A stretch of DNA of 14,069 nt from an uncultured Caryophanales bacterium (lineage in GTDB: Bacteria > Bacillota_I > Bacilli_A > RFN20 > CAG-826). A program made the position numbers and the translations under genes. Below the pieces are notes generated by a model that was not told the DNA's origin, ran no database searches, and was given only the letters and a program-made list of their open reading frames with translations. The stretch's first letter is position 1. Each line of letters begins with the position of its first letter. Below, piece after piece: positions 1 to 7,200 of the stretch. The stretch is taken from the NCBI GenBank assembly GCA_946183335.1, contig CAMGZN010000018.1:1-14069 (forward strand), in the 5' to 3' direction.

Positions 1-60
1 CATTGATGCTCCGCAGGTTAATAAACCAATTATTAAAAGAGACAATTTCTGCTTCAGCAT
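1..60 (-). CDS. N-terminal start of an exported protein (partial)
   Basis: Only the first 20 codons are in the window. The peptide is a short basic start (MLKQK) followed by a hydrophobic run, SLLIIGLLT, then CGASM. This looks like a Sec signal peptide. LLTC could be a loose lipobox, although Thr before the Cys is unusual, so lipoprotein versus cleaved secreted protein is undecided. The ATG overlaps the stop of the upstream small gene (ATGCTGA arrangement, 5-bp overlap). An AGGAG lies about 11 bases upstream inside that gene, so the two are probably translated together. The product cannot be named. Confidence 0.55.
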   Translation of the reverse strand, partial: MLKQKLSLLIIGLLTCGASM

Positions 61-388
61 ATCTGATGGTACTCCTTTAAAAAGGCATTGATTGCCCTTG
101 AACGCATTCTGTAGAATGTCGATTTCTTATATAGGCCTTTCCACCACGTATTTGATACTTTCCCATCGTGGTGAAAGGTTTCTGTGATGATATATGAATC
201 GATAACCGAAAGGTTCTTTAGAGCTTGATGAATACGGTATCTTTCCGATACGCATCTAAAGTTTCGTCATAACCTTCCGATGAAAACTTCAGGTTTGTGC
301 GCACATATTTAAATTTGGAATCTAATCCTGTGAAAATTCGAATCATTTCCTTTAGTTTTTCACTTTGGTAATCGTTATTGTTGTCCAT
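54..388 (-). pseudogene. Small HTH-like protein (MG284/MPN403-like), frameshifted
   Basis: Two overlapping frames together give one sensible protein of about 111 residues. The first frame runs from ATG at 388, chosen because AGGAG sits 8 bases before it, through MDNNNDYQSEKLKEM...DETLDAYRK to a stop at 218. The second is open from about 266 and runs to TGA at 54-56. It reads RYRIHQALKNL..., an Asn-Thr-Trp-Trp block, then KKSTFYRMRSRAINAFLKEY. The joint lies between about 266 and 221; one extra A in the AAA run near 242-244 would join them (a -1 shift). The W-W...Y.KSTFYR...A...FL pattern is, from memory, that of short sigma-region-4-like proteins of the mycoplasma MG284/MPN403 and phage ArpU type, which suggests DNA or RNA-polymerase binding. 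I found no classic slippery heptamer, so a mutation or a sequence error is likelier than programmed shifting. The family name is tentative; the frameshift reading is firmer. Confidence 0.5.
136..178. repeat. Inverted repeat able to form a 12-bp hairpin
   Basis: The left arm 136-148 (CCTTTCCACCACG) pairs with the right arm 167-178 (CGTGGTGAAAGG), with a single bulged base and an 18-base loop. It lies inside the frameshifted small gene, over the codons for the TFHHDG and WWKG blocks. No T-run follows on either strand, so it is not an intrinsic terminator. Confidence 0.5.
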
Positions 389-396
389 ATTTTTCA

Positions 397-401
397 CTCC
401 T
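397..401 (-). promoter_or_regulatory. Ribosome binding site of the small HTH-like gene
   Basis: AGGAG on the minus strand, 8 bases before the ATG at 388-386. It decides the start: the frame stays open to about 454 and has an upstream TTG, but only this ATG has a Shine-Dalgarno. A TATAAG about 15 bases further upstream is a possible -10, without a convincing -35. Confidence 0.65.
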
Positions 402-434
402 AAAAATTTTTCCTTATATTTCTTAATGCGTAGA

Positions 435-469
435 TTTTGCGCAAAAGTGTTCAAACGACTTTTGCAAAA
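435..469. repeat. Paired palindromes in the divergent spacer, candidate operator
   Basis: TTTTGCGCAAAA (435-446) and TTTTGCAAAA (460-469) are each perfect palindromes, with centres about 24 bp apart, close to two helical turns. The inner halves also form GCAAAAGT-N9-ACTTTTGC (441-465). The 9-base spacer recalls the CIRCE layout, but the arm sequence is not CIRCE. The sites lie between the divergent starts at 388 and 528, so one bound regulator could act on both. The regulator is unknown. Confidence 0.45.
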
Positions 470-491
470 ATATTTTATTTATAAAATTTTT

Positions 492-527
492 TTGTTTTTT
501 TATAGTTGGGACATTTATAATTGAAAT
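492..527 (+). promoter_or_regulatory. Leaderless-type promoter of the guanylate-kinase-like gene
   Basis: TTGTTT at 492-497, an 18-bp spacer, a perfect TATAAT at 516-521, then six bases to the ATG at 528. Transcription would start at or next to the A of the start codon. There is no Shine-Dalgarno before the ATG, which fits a leaderless message. Confidence 0.6.
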
Positions 528-1061
528 ATGCTTATTCTTTGTGGAGCATCTGCTAGCGGCAAAACAGTCACGGCGCTCAACTTACAAAAACGTTATGGTT
601 TAGTCAAAGCTATCACCACCACAACAAGAGCCCTCAGAGAGGGAGAACGCGATGGAGTAGATTACTTTTTCATTTCCAAAGAAGAATTTGAAAAACGCCT
701 GAAAGATGGAAAGTTTGTTGAGTCTTCGTTATACAACGGAAATTACTATGGATGTGGAAAGGACCAAGTTGACGACAATAAAGTCATTGTTCTTGATCCA
801 AATGGTCTACATGCTTTCCAAGCTTTAAATGACCCACACGTGATCACGGTTTTGCTTCTTTGCAATTCGAAAAAACGCGAAGAAAGAATGGTTGGTCGAG
901 GCGACAAAAAAGAGAAGATTGAAGAGCGCCTAAAAAATGACCAATTTGACTTTGCGTTAGACAAAGTTTCAGGTGTTCATTTAATCGTTCACACAGATAA
1001 TAAAAACATCGACCAAGTGGCCGATGAAATTTACTCTTTTTATCAATCAAAGATGCGATAA
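528..1061 (+). CDS. Guanylate kinase family protein
   Basis: 177 residues, slightly shorter than bacterial Gmk (about 200). The P-loop is GASASGKT (residues 6-13). It is followed by the GMP-binding signature TTTTRALREGERDGVDYFF (about 30-48), then an F..L..G.FVE...Y.GN.YG block, and a lid-like RMVGRGDKKEKIEERLKND with arginines placed as in Gmk. In the family this converts GMP and ATP to GDP and ADP in the cytoplasm. The usual DID-QG loop after the YG motif is replaced by LDPNGLHAF, so this may be a diverged paralog and not the housekeeping enzyme; hence no symbol. The start follows a -10 box by six bases with no ribosome site. The 3' end overlaps the convergent dehydrogenase gene by 15 bp. 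Confidence 0.8.
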   Translation: MLILCGASASGKTVTALNLQKRYGLVKAITTTTRALREGERDGVDYFFISKEEFEKRLKDGKFVESSLYNGNYYGCGKDQVDDNKVIVLDPNGLHAFQALNDPHVITVLLLCNSKKREERMVGRGDKKEKIEERLKNDQFDFALDKVSGVHLIVHTDNKNIDQVADEIYSFYQSKMR

Positions 1062-1937
1062 TGATTTCAATAAACGAGCATACTTTTTCTCGCTTAAATG
1101 AAGTCGTTTTTCTTTTGGAATTCCGCGGATATGGAAAAAGTGTTTTGGGTAAAAGTAACCAAGATTTGCTGGTGATTTTACTGCTGCTTGTACTAAACAT
1201 AACGAGGATTTGTCGGCAGAATTTCCAAATCGATGCATAAATCTTTTTCCAGCATGTTGGAATCGTTTCGAGAAGGTTGTTGCCTCTCCTCCAACGATAT
1301 TTGTTGAGGCGAGTCCTGGATGACATAATGTCACCTCGGTTTGACCATAAAGATCACTTGATAAATATAGTCCATATTCTAGAATCATTCTCTTCGAAAC
1401 GGCATATTGTTTGAATGAAGATCGATGGTACTTTTTGAAGTATTTTTCATAGTGACGCGAACGTCCAAAATGAGACACTAAACTCGACACCAAAACTAGA
1501 CGTTTAAATTTGCCTTCTTTAATCTGGTTTCTCAGTGCTTCAACAGTAAAATATAAACCAATGAAGTTTGTGCCGACAGTTAAACTATAGCCATCTTTAG
1601 TAAAGAGATTCTTTCCTGGATGGAAAATTCCAGCGTTCAAAATTAACGCATCAATATGTTCGTACTTTTCAAGTTTAGACGGCAAGGAATCAATTGAAGC
1701 TTTATCCGCTTGGTCGAAATGAACAATATCAATCTTTCCATTAGGAAACATTTCTAAAAGTTTTGCTTTCGCTTTATCGGCTTTTGTAAGATTACGGCAC
1801 GCCATAATCACCGCTGCCCCTTTTGATAAAAATGTTTTACACGCGGAATAGCCTAGCCCTGAGTTTGCTCCAGTCACAAGATAAAGTTTTCCTTCCAAAG
1901 AAGGAACATACTTTTCAACATAAACGGAGTACTTCAT
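1047..1937 (-). CDS. Short-chain dehydrogenase/reductase (SDR)
   Basis: 296 residues with the classical SDR plan. The Rossmann glycine motif TGANSGLG is at 22-29, an ACRN after beta strand 2 (46-49) suggests NADP(H), NAG is at 101-103, the conserved Asn is at 124, the catalytic Ser is in VSS (about 151-152), YAVSK supplies Tyr178 and Lys182, and HPG is at 206-208. The overall look, including GKLYLVTGANSGLG and the late HPGLAST, resembles the retinol-dehydrogenase/WWOX-like SDR branch. The substrate cannot be told. The ATG directly follows the TAA of the upstream CorC-type gene (TAAATG), with only a weak purine run as ribosome site, so translational coupling is likely. It is the last gene of the set, and its TGA stop lies inside the convergent kinase gene. 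Confidence 0.88.
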   Translation of the reverse strand: MKYSVYVEKYVPSLEGKLYLVTGANSGLGYSACKTFLSKGAAVIMACRNLTKADKAKAKLLEMFPNGKIDIVHFDQADKASIDSLPSKLEKYEHIDALILNAGIFHPGKNLFTKDGYSLTVGTNFIGLYFTVEALRNQIKEGKFKRLVLVSSLVSHFGRSRHYEKYFKKYHRSSFKQYAVSKRMILEYGLYLSSDLYGQTEVTLCHPGLASTNIVGGEATTFSKRFQHAGKRFMHRFGNSADKSSLCLVQAAVKSPANLGYFYPKHFFHIRGIPKEKRLHLSEKKYARLLKSLSHL

Positions 1938-3203
1938 TTATTGTTCTCTTTTCTTGTGGACTGTTACTTCTATTTTCTCAACAGTAAAGTCTGTAGTTTC
2001 GATGACTTTCACGTCAATATTCTTATATTTAAATTTATCGCCTTTTTTAGCAAACTTTTCAAGATAATCAAGTACCCAACCACCAACGGAGTTATATGCT
2101 CCATCTTCGTTTTCATCTAAACCGCAAAGATCAAAGAAATCGTCAATGTTCATGTTTGCATCAACTAAATATTTATTGCGAGAAATCTTTGTGTATGGTT
2201 CTTTAATCTTGTCCATTTCATCATACATTTCGCCAACAAGCTCTTCTAAGATGTCTTCCATGGTTAATAAACCATCAGTTCCACCAAATTCGTCTTTAAC
2301 GATAACGATGTGGTTTTTGTGAGATTTCATCCACTGCAAGATTTCAGAAATGCCCATCGCTCCAGGAACAAACTTCACTGGAATGATCAGAGATTTCAAA
2401 TTAATCTTTTCTTTAGCTAAAATGGACTTCAAAAGTTGTTTGGTTGGTAAGATACCAACAATGTTATCAATCGTGCCTTTATAAACCGGAATTCTCGAAT
2501 GTGTAAATAAATCATCTCCAGCGAGAAGTTTATAAATATCAGCATCCACTGGAATCGCGAACATATCGACACGTGGAGTCATAATTTCTTGCGCTTCAGT
2601 ATCTTTGAAATCAAGGACGGATTTGATTAATTCAGATTGGTCTTCATCGATTGTTCCATCTTCCTCAACTTTTTCAACTAACTCTTCGAGTTCATCATCA
2701 CTCATTTCATCGACGTCATTGTGTTCTTCTCGAATGAAGATTTTTGCAATGAGCTTGCCAAGGCTAGATGTCACAAAAATAATTGGGAAGAAAATAATAC
2801 GTAAAACAAAAATTGGATAGGCTAAAACAAGAGATAAACGATAAGAGAATGCACGCCCAATTACCTTCGGTAATAATTCTCCAAATAGAAGAATGACTAC
2901 CAAAAGAATGATTTCAGCAATTGTTGTAGCAATCGCGGCATCAGAAATTGTTAAAGCTAAAACAGTTGCTAAAGAAGAAGCCCCAATATTCACTAAGTTA
3001 TTTGAGAAGAGAATTGTTGAAATTGTTTCGTCATAATTTTCCGCAAATTTTAAAGCAATCTTTGCGGCTTTCGATTTCTTTTGAACTTTCTTCTTTAAAC
3101 GTAGTTTATTGACAGTTGCATAAACAATATCAGATGCTGAAAAGACAGCTGAAAACATGACCAGAACAACGATAGCAATGATTAAACCAATGCGCTCCAT
3201 CAT
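1938..3203 (-). CDS. CNNM/CorC (HlyC/CorC) family membrane transporter, full length
   Basis: 421 residues. The N-terminal DUF21/CNNM membrane domain spans about 1-155: FSASD at 21-25, SNNLVNI at 67-73, and the GELLPK signature at 108-113. An acidic helix follows, then a CBS pair: MTPRVDMFAI at 208-217, RIPVYKGTIDNIVGIL from 237, and DEFGGTDGLLTMEDILEELVG at 304-324. The C-terminal CorC_HlyC domain is at about 335-415. Family members (MpfA of Staphylococcus, CorB/CorC types) export Mg2+ or related ions, with the CBS pair sensing Mg-ATP. The usual SxxE glutamate of the first helix is Asp25 here. ATGA overlap with the upstream paralog; AAGGAG 11 bases before the ATG at 3203. The next ATG, at 3200, is an alternative start. 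The substrate is inferred from the family only. Confidence 0.9.
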   Translation of the reverse strand: MMERIGLIIAIVVLVMFSAVFSASDIVYATVNKLRLKKKVQKKSKAAKIALKFAENYDETISTILFSNNLVNIGASSLATVLALTISDAAIATTIAEIILLVVILLFGELLPKVIGRAFSYRLSLVLAYPIFVLRIIFFPIIFVTSSLGKLIAKIFIREEHNDVDEMSDDELEELVEKVEEDGTIDEDQSELIKSVLDFKDTEAQEIMTPRVDMFAIPVDADIYKLLAGDDLFTHSRIPVYKGTIDNIVGILPTKQLLKSILAKEKINLKSLIIPVKFVPGAMGISEILQWMKSHKNHIVIVKDEFGGTDGLLTMEDILEELVGEMYDEMDKIKEPYTKISRNKYLVDANMNIDDFFDLCGLDENEDGAYNSVGGWVLDYLEKFAKKGDKFKYKNIDVKVIETTDFTVEKIEVTVHKKREQ

Positions 3204-4225
3204 TTCTCTTCGTTCTCCTTGAGATGACGAGGTTCAGCAATCTTACCGACAAGTTCTTCAAGAACGTCTTCCATAGTGATCAATCCAATTACTTTACCTT
3301 CGTGACGAACTATCGCGATATGAGTGTGATGTTTCTTAAATCCATCAATCATTTCGTCCATCTTAATCTTCGGCGTGACAAAGTATGGTTTTTGAACAAC
3401 GTCTTTTACTTGGACATTCGGATTCTTTAAGTAGGCCTTGATGTATGATTTGACATGCAAAATACCAAGAAGCTTATCTAATGAACCATAACAAACAGGA
3501 ATGCGTGAAAATGGGATCGATAAAATCTTATTCTTCACGTCTTCTGGAGAAAGACCTTTGATATCAAGATAGGCAATCTTATGACGACGAGTAAAAACTT
3601 CTTTTACTGAGGTATCAGTGAATTCTAAAGAAGCGTAGATTAAGTCTGATTCATCATCATTGATGATGTCTTGCTCTTCTAGTTCATCAACAACGTTTGT
3701 AAAATCTTCTTCCGTCATGACCATTTGCTCACCAGTGCGGAAGATTTTATTTACAAGATGCGCAATTCCATTAAATACGACGACAAGTGGGTAAAAGAGC
3801 ATCATAAAGAAGCGAGCAAGATAAATATTGTTTCGTGCAACACGGTTTGGCATGGCGCGAGCAATCATCTTCGGCACCATGTCAGAGAACATATAAACAA
3901 TCACTGCCATCACAACTGAGGAAATAATGGAAATTGTTGTGTTAGCAAGTCCCGTGTTCTTTAAGATTTCAAAAAATAAAAACGCCGAGAGGGTTGAAAT
4001 AACAATGCTTGAGATATTGTATCCTAATAAGGATACGGTCAAGACTTTTTCAAACTTCTCGTACGTTTTTAAAATTCGTTTCGCGCTTTTGTTTCCGTTG
4101 TCAGCTTCAACTCTTAGCTTGAATTGGTTTAAGCAAGCAAAGCTTGTTTCCGTGGAGGAAAAGAAGCCGCTAAGCGCAACAAGAGCAAGAATAATAGCAA
4201 GATAGAGCCACGACAAAGGATCCAT
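3200..4225 (-). CDS. CNNM/CorC family membrane transporter, short form
   Basis: 341 residues, a paralog of the next gene. It has the DUF21 membrane domain (about 1-165, with FFSSTE at 21-26) and a CBS pair (FTRRHKIAYLDI at 211-222; HEGKVIGLITMEDVLEELVG at 308-327). It stops right after the CBS pair in a charged tail and lacks the C-terminal CorC_HlyC domain. Two hallmark sites are changed: the GE of the GE-x-x-PK motif is SD (SDMVPK, 114-119), and the double Asn is a single one (GYNISS). It keeps the SxxE glutamate that the partner lacks. The overlap and the complementary changes suggest a heteromeric pair (inference). It starts 21 bp after the stop of the 1405-residue gene with no clear Shine-Dalgarno and no terminator between, so read-through from upstream is possible. 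Confidence 0.87.
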   Translation of the reverse strand: MDPLSWLYLAIILALVALSGFFSSTETSFACLNQFKLRVEADNGNKSAKRILKTYEKFEKVLTVSLLGYNISSIVISTLSAFLFFEILKNTGLANTTISIISSVVMAVIVYMFSDMVPKMIARAMPNRVARNNIYLARFFMMLFYPLVVVFNGIAHLVNKIFRTGEQMVMTEEDFTNVVDELEEQDIINDDESDLIYASLEFTDTSVKEVFTRRHKIAYLDIKGLSPEDVKNKILSIPFSRIPVCYGSLDKLLGILHVKSYIKAYLKNPNVQVKDVVQKPYFVTPKIKMDEMIDGFKKHHTHIAIVRHEGKVIGLITMEDVLEELVGKIAEPRHLKENEEK

Positions 4226-4246
4226 ATTGTTAAAGTAAGTGAAGGA

Positions 4247-7200
4247 TTATTTCACAGTGCGGCGTTTACGTTTCGCAAGCACAATGAGAATCCAGCACGT
4301 TGTTGCTTGCACACCTAAAGCAAGTGCGGCCGCAACAACTAAATATGGGAACGAATCAGAACCAGCAACATGTGTTTCCACTATTCCATAAATGGATAAG
4401 TGGTTGGTGGTAAATACCATGTAGTTACCATTTAATGTGCCTTCAAGTTTTCCAACTTGACCACTTTCGTTCACATAAACAAGAGCAAGTTCATGATCCT
4501 TGTAAGAATCTGGAACAAGGATACGAACAGTAAATTTGAAGTTTGGATCAACAACTTTTCCAGCGGCATCCACATTAATGTGGGCAAGTTCGCCACTTTC
4601 ATCAAAGAGATTGATATCATAGCAGGCAACAACGTCAACTGAGCCAGTGTGGATTATGCTATTGAAGTCGTACTTGCTTGTATCGACATCCTCAGCGTGT
4701 AAGGTGTAATCACCTTTAATACCAGTACTTAAGCTCACCCAGGCAAGTGATGTGCCACCTTCGTTCTGTTCAACAGAATAGAATTCACTACGAACTGGGA
4801 TTGGTGCACCTTCAACAATCTTCCATTCGAGTTGTAAACCGACGGTATCTCTTTCTTCACCATTGTAAATCAATTTACAAGATGATGTTGTATAAAGTTT
4901 CGCATTAGCAATGTATGTGCCGGCACGAGTTGCTTTCACAGTACCTGTGTATTCAACTTTCACACCTGTTGGCACACCAACAAGAGCAACACGGTGTTCA
5001 CTTTCATCATAGGAGAATGGGGTTGTGTAATCCCATGTGACGTTAGAAACGTCAATCTTACGTGGAGAAATCTTCCACGAGAATTCTTTTTGATAATCTG
5101 GATCAAGAATATAGTTTGCTCTGTCATATGAGTATGACACTTCAACTACATACTTGCCCATTTCTGTGGCTTTACTTTGGCCACTATAATTAACACCAGT
5201 AATACCGGCTGGTAATTGATCTTCATTTAGTTTTGGTGAATGTTCTTCGCCATCATAAGTGAAATCACTTTGGATTAGAGCGATATCAGCTGGAATGGTG
5301 ATATGAGCACGTTCGATCTTCCAGGATAATTGATCGTCGATCTTTCCGCGCACAACATAATGTGCTGGATCATCAGGCACAATTTTTGCGACTGCAGTAA
5401 ATGCACCAGCGTTTGTCTTCGCGTTATTGGTGTATATAACGTGGACGCCATTTGGAAGTTTATCTTCAAGAAGGTGGACGCTTTTTTCTTCGCCATCATA
5501 AGTGAATGGACCATCGTAATACCAGATTACAGCTGATTCACTAATTTCAATAACTTGTTTAGAAATCGTCCAACTATAGGAAGTGCTTCCTTCGCCCCAA
5601 TAGTAGTTATCAGGATCATTGAGTTCTAACTCAACAACATAATCACCTGGTTCAGTTGCCTCGACATCACCTGTTCCATGAAATAAGAGATCGTCTTCAC
5701 TTGCCTCACCAAATGATGTGTAATAAGCGTGAGATTCACCATCCCAAGCAATATCAACACTTTGTGTTGGTGGAACAACTTCGATTTGGTCAATTGAGAC
5801 AATAATTTCAGCTTGTTTGACACCATCAACATAGCAGTAGTATGTTCCACTATCGCTATGATTCTTAACGGTAATGGATGATTGATTTTCATCATCTAAT
5901 ATGACACCATCTTTGAACCAAATGTAGGAGTAGTTGTGTTCAACTTCGATGTTTGGTGTCACTTCAATGGTTGATTCAAGACCATCATAGGTCTTTTCAA
6001 CATCAGCACTGCTAACAAACCAAATTGGGTAAGCGTCAACATCACGTGCTGGCATATCGTCTAAGTATGTATAAGCATTCTGACGCTTTTCAGCCCAGCC
6101 AACAATATCATGTAACTCATAATTATCGAGAACTTGGGTGGCGTTCGCCCAGAATGTGGCATTTGTGTTAATTGGTAAAGCGCCAGTCTTCACTTCATCA
6201 CCAAGGTGATAAGAAATGCGATATAAGTCATGTCCAGTAAAGCTTAAGTCAAGACTTAAGTCAGTTGGGAAATGATCAAACATGGCGCTTAATGCGTCAG
6301 CAATCTTTGGTCCAACCTTTGGAATCTTGCGGACAAGTTTAGTGATATTAAAATGAACTGAACCAGAACCTTCCCATGTGCTGTTGCCCTTGTAATAGTC
6401 CATGAGCGAAATATTACGGAAGCGAGCTGGAACATGTGCATAGACTTTTTCTAAAAGTCTTTGAGCACGATTGTAGTAACTTGTAACACGAGCATTCTCA
6501 AGGTAGTAGTCAATCTTGTTGTTAACTCTTTCGTTGAATTCTTCAGATGTGTACTCACTGAGTAAATCGTGTAAATCTTGAGCGTTATAATTGCGCGCAG
6601 CAATGCGCTTAACTAGCGCGATGGCTTTTTCATAGATCTTATCGATCTTGTCTTTCATATCTTCTGGAATTTCATAGAAGCGATCAACAAGTTCGTAAAT
6701 TGGATCGAGTTTAAGGTCTTTGACATAGTCAATAGCCTCAAATAATTTATCAATAAATTGATCAACTCTTTCTTGAGTGATAAAACGAGAGATTCCAAAG
6801 AATGCTTTGATTTCATCAGCGGAAATAATTGATTGAGCGAGAATGTGGTAATCAATTTGTTCAGCGTTTTCTTCTAAATCCCAAATGGTCTTTTCATGAA
6901 CGTGTTCATAAGCTTCATCAACTGTGGAGAAGGCTAAGTCCCATAATTCATGTTTAAGATCATCATCAAGGAAATCAGCTTCCAAGATATAGCGATACAT
7001 ATTCGCGAGGAAGTTTGGCATGTCAACCTTGATGATGTACTTGCCATCGACGACTTCCACTTTGATATGGTCATCGATAATTCCGGCGGCTTTACGAAGC
7101 CACTTGCAATTACCTTTGAATCCAAGGGTGACATCCAATTTAACTTCTTCAACAGAAGTATCCAAGACGATATGGAATTCATGTCTCCACTTTTCATCTT

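Noticed and set aside
230..266. Programmed -1 frameshifting site in the small HTH-like gene
   Set aside because: No in-frame X-XXY-YYZ slippery heptamer is present, and the only hairpin is about 60 bases downstream; not excluded, but unsupported.
389..454. Extension of the small HTH-like gene to an upstream TTG
   Set aside because: The ATG at 388 has AGGAG at ideal spacing, while the extension runs through the ribosome site.
441..465. GCAAAAGT-N9-ACTTTTGC as a CIRCE (HrcA) element
   Set aside because: Only the 9-base spacer matches; the CIRCE arms are TTAGCACTC/GAGTGCTAA, and no chaperone gene is adjacent.
1070..1105. CGAG...CTCG inverted repeat near the convergent gene ends, as a terminator
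   Set aside because: The stem is only 4-5 bp and no T-run follows on the relevant strand; it lies within the dehydrogenase coding sequence.
844..1326. Minus-strand open frame of 160 codons across the kinase and dehydrogenase ends
   Set aside because: No family features, no ribosome site, and it lies out of frame over two well-supported genes.
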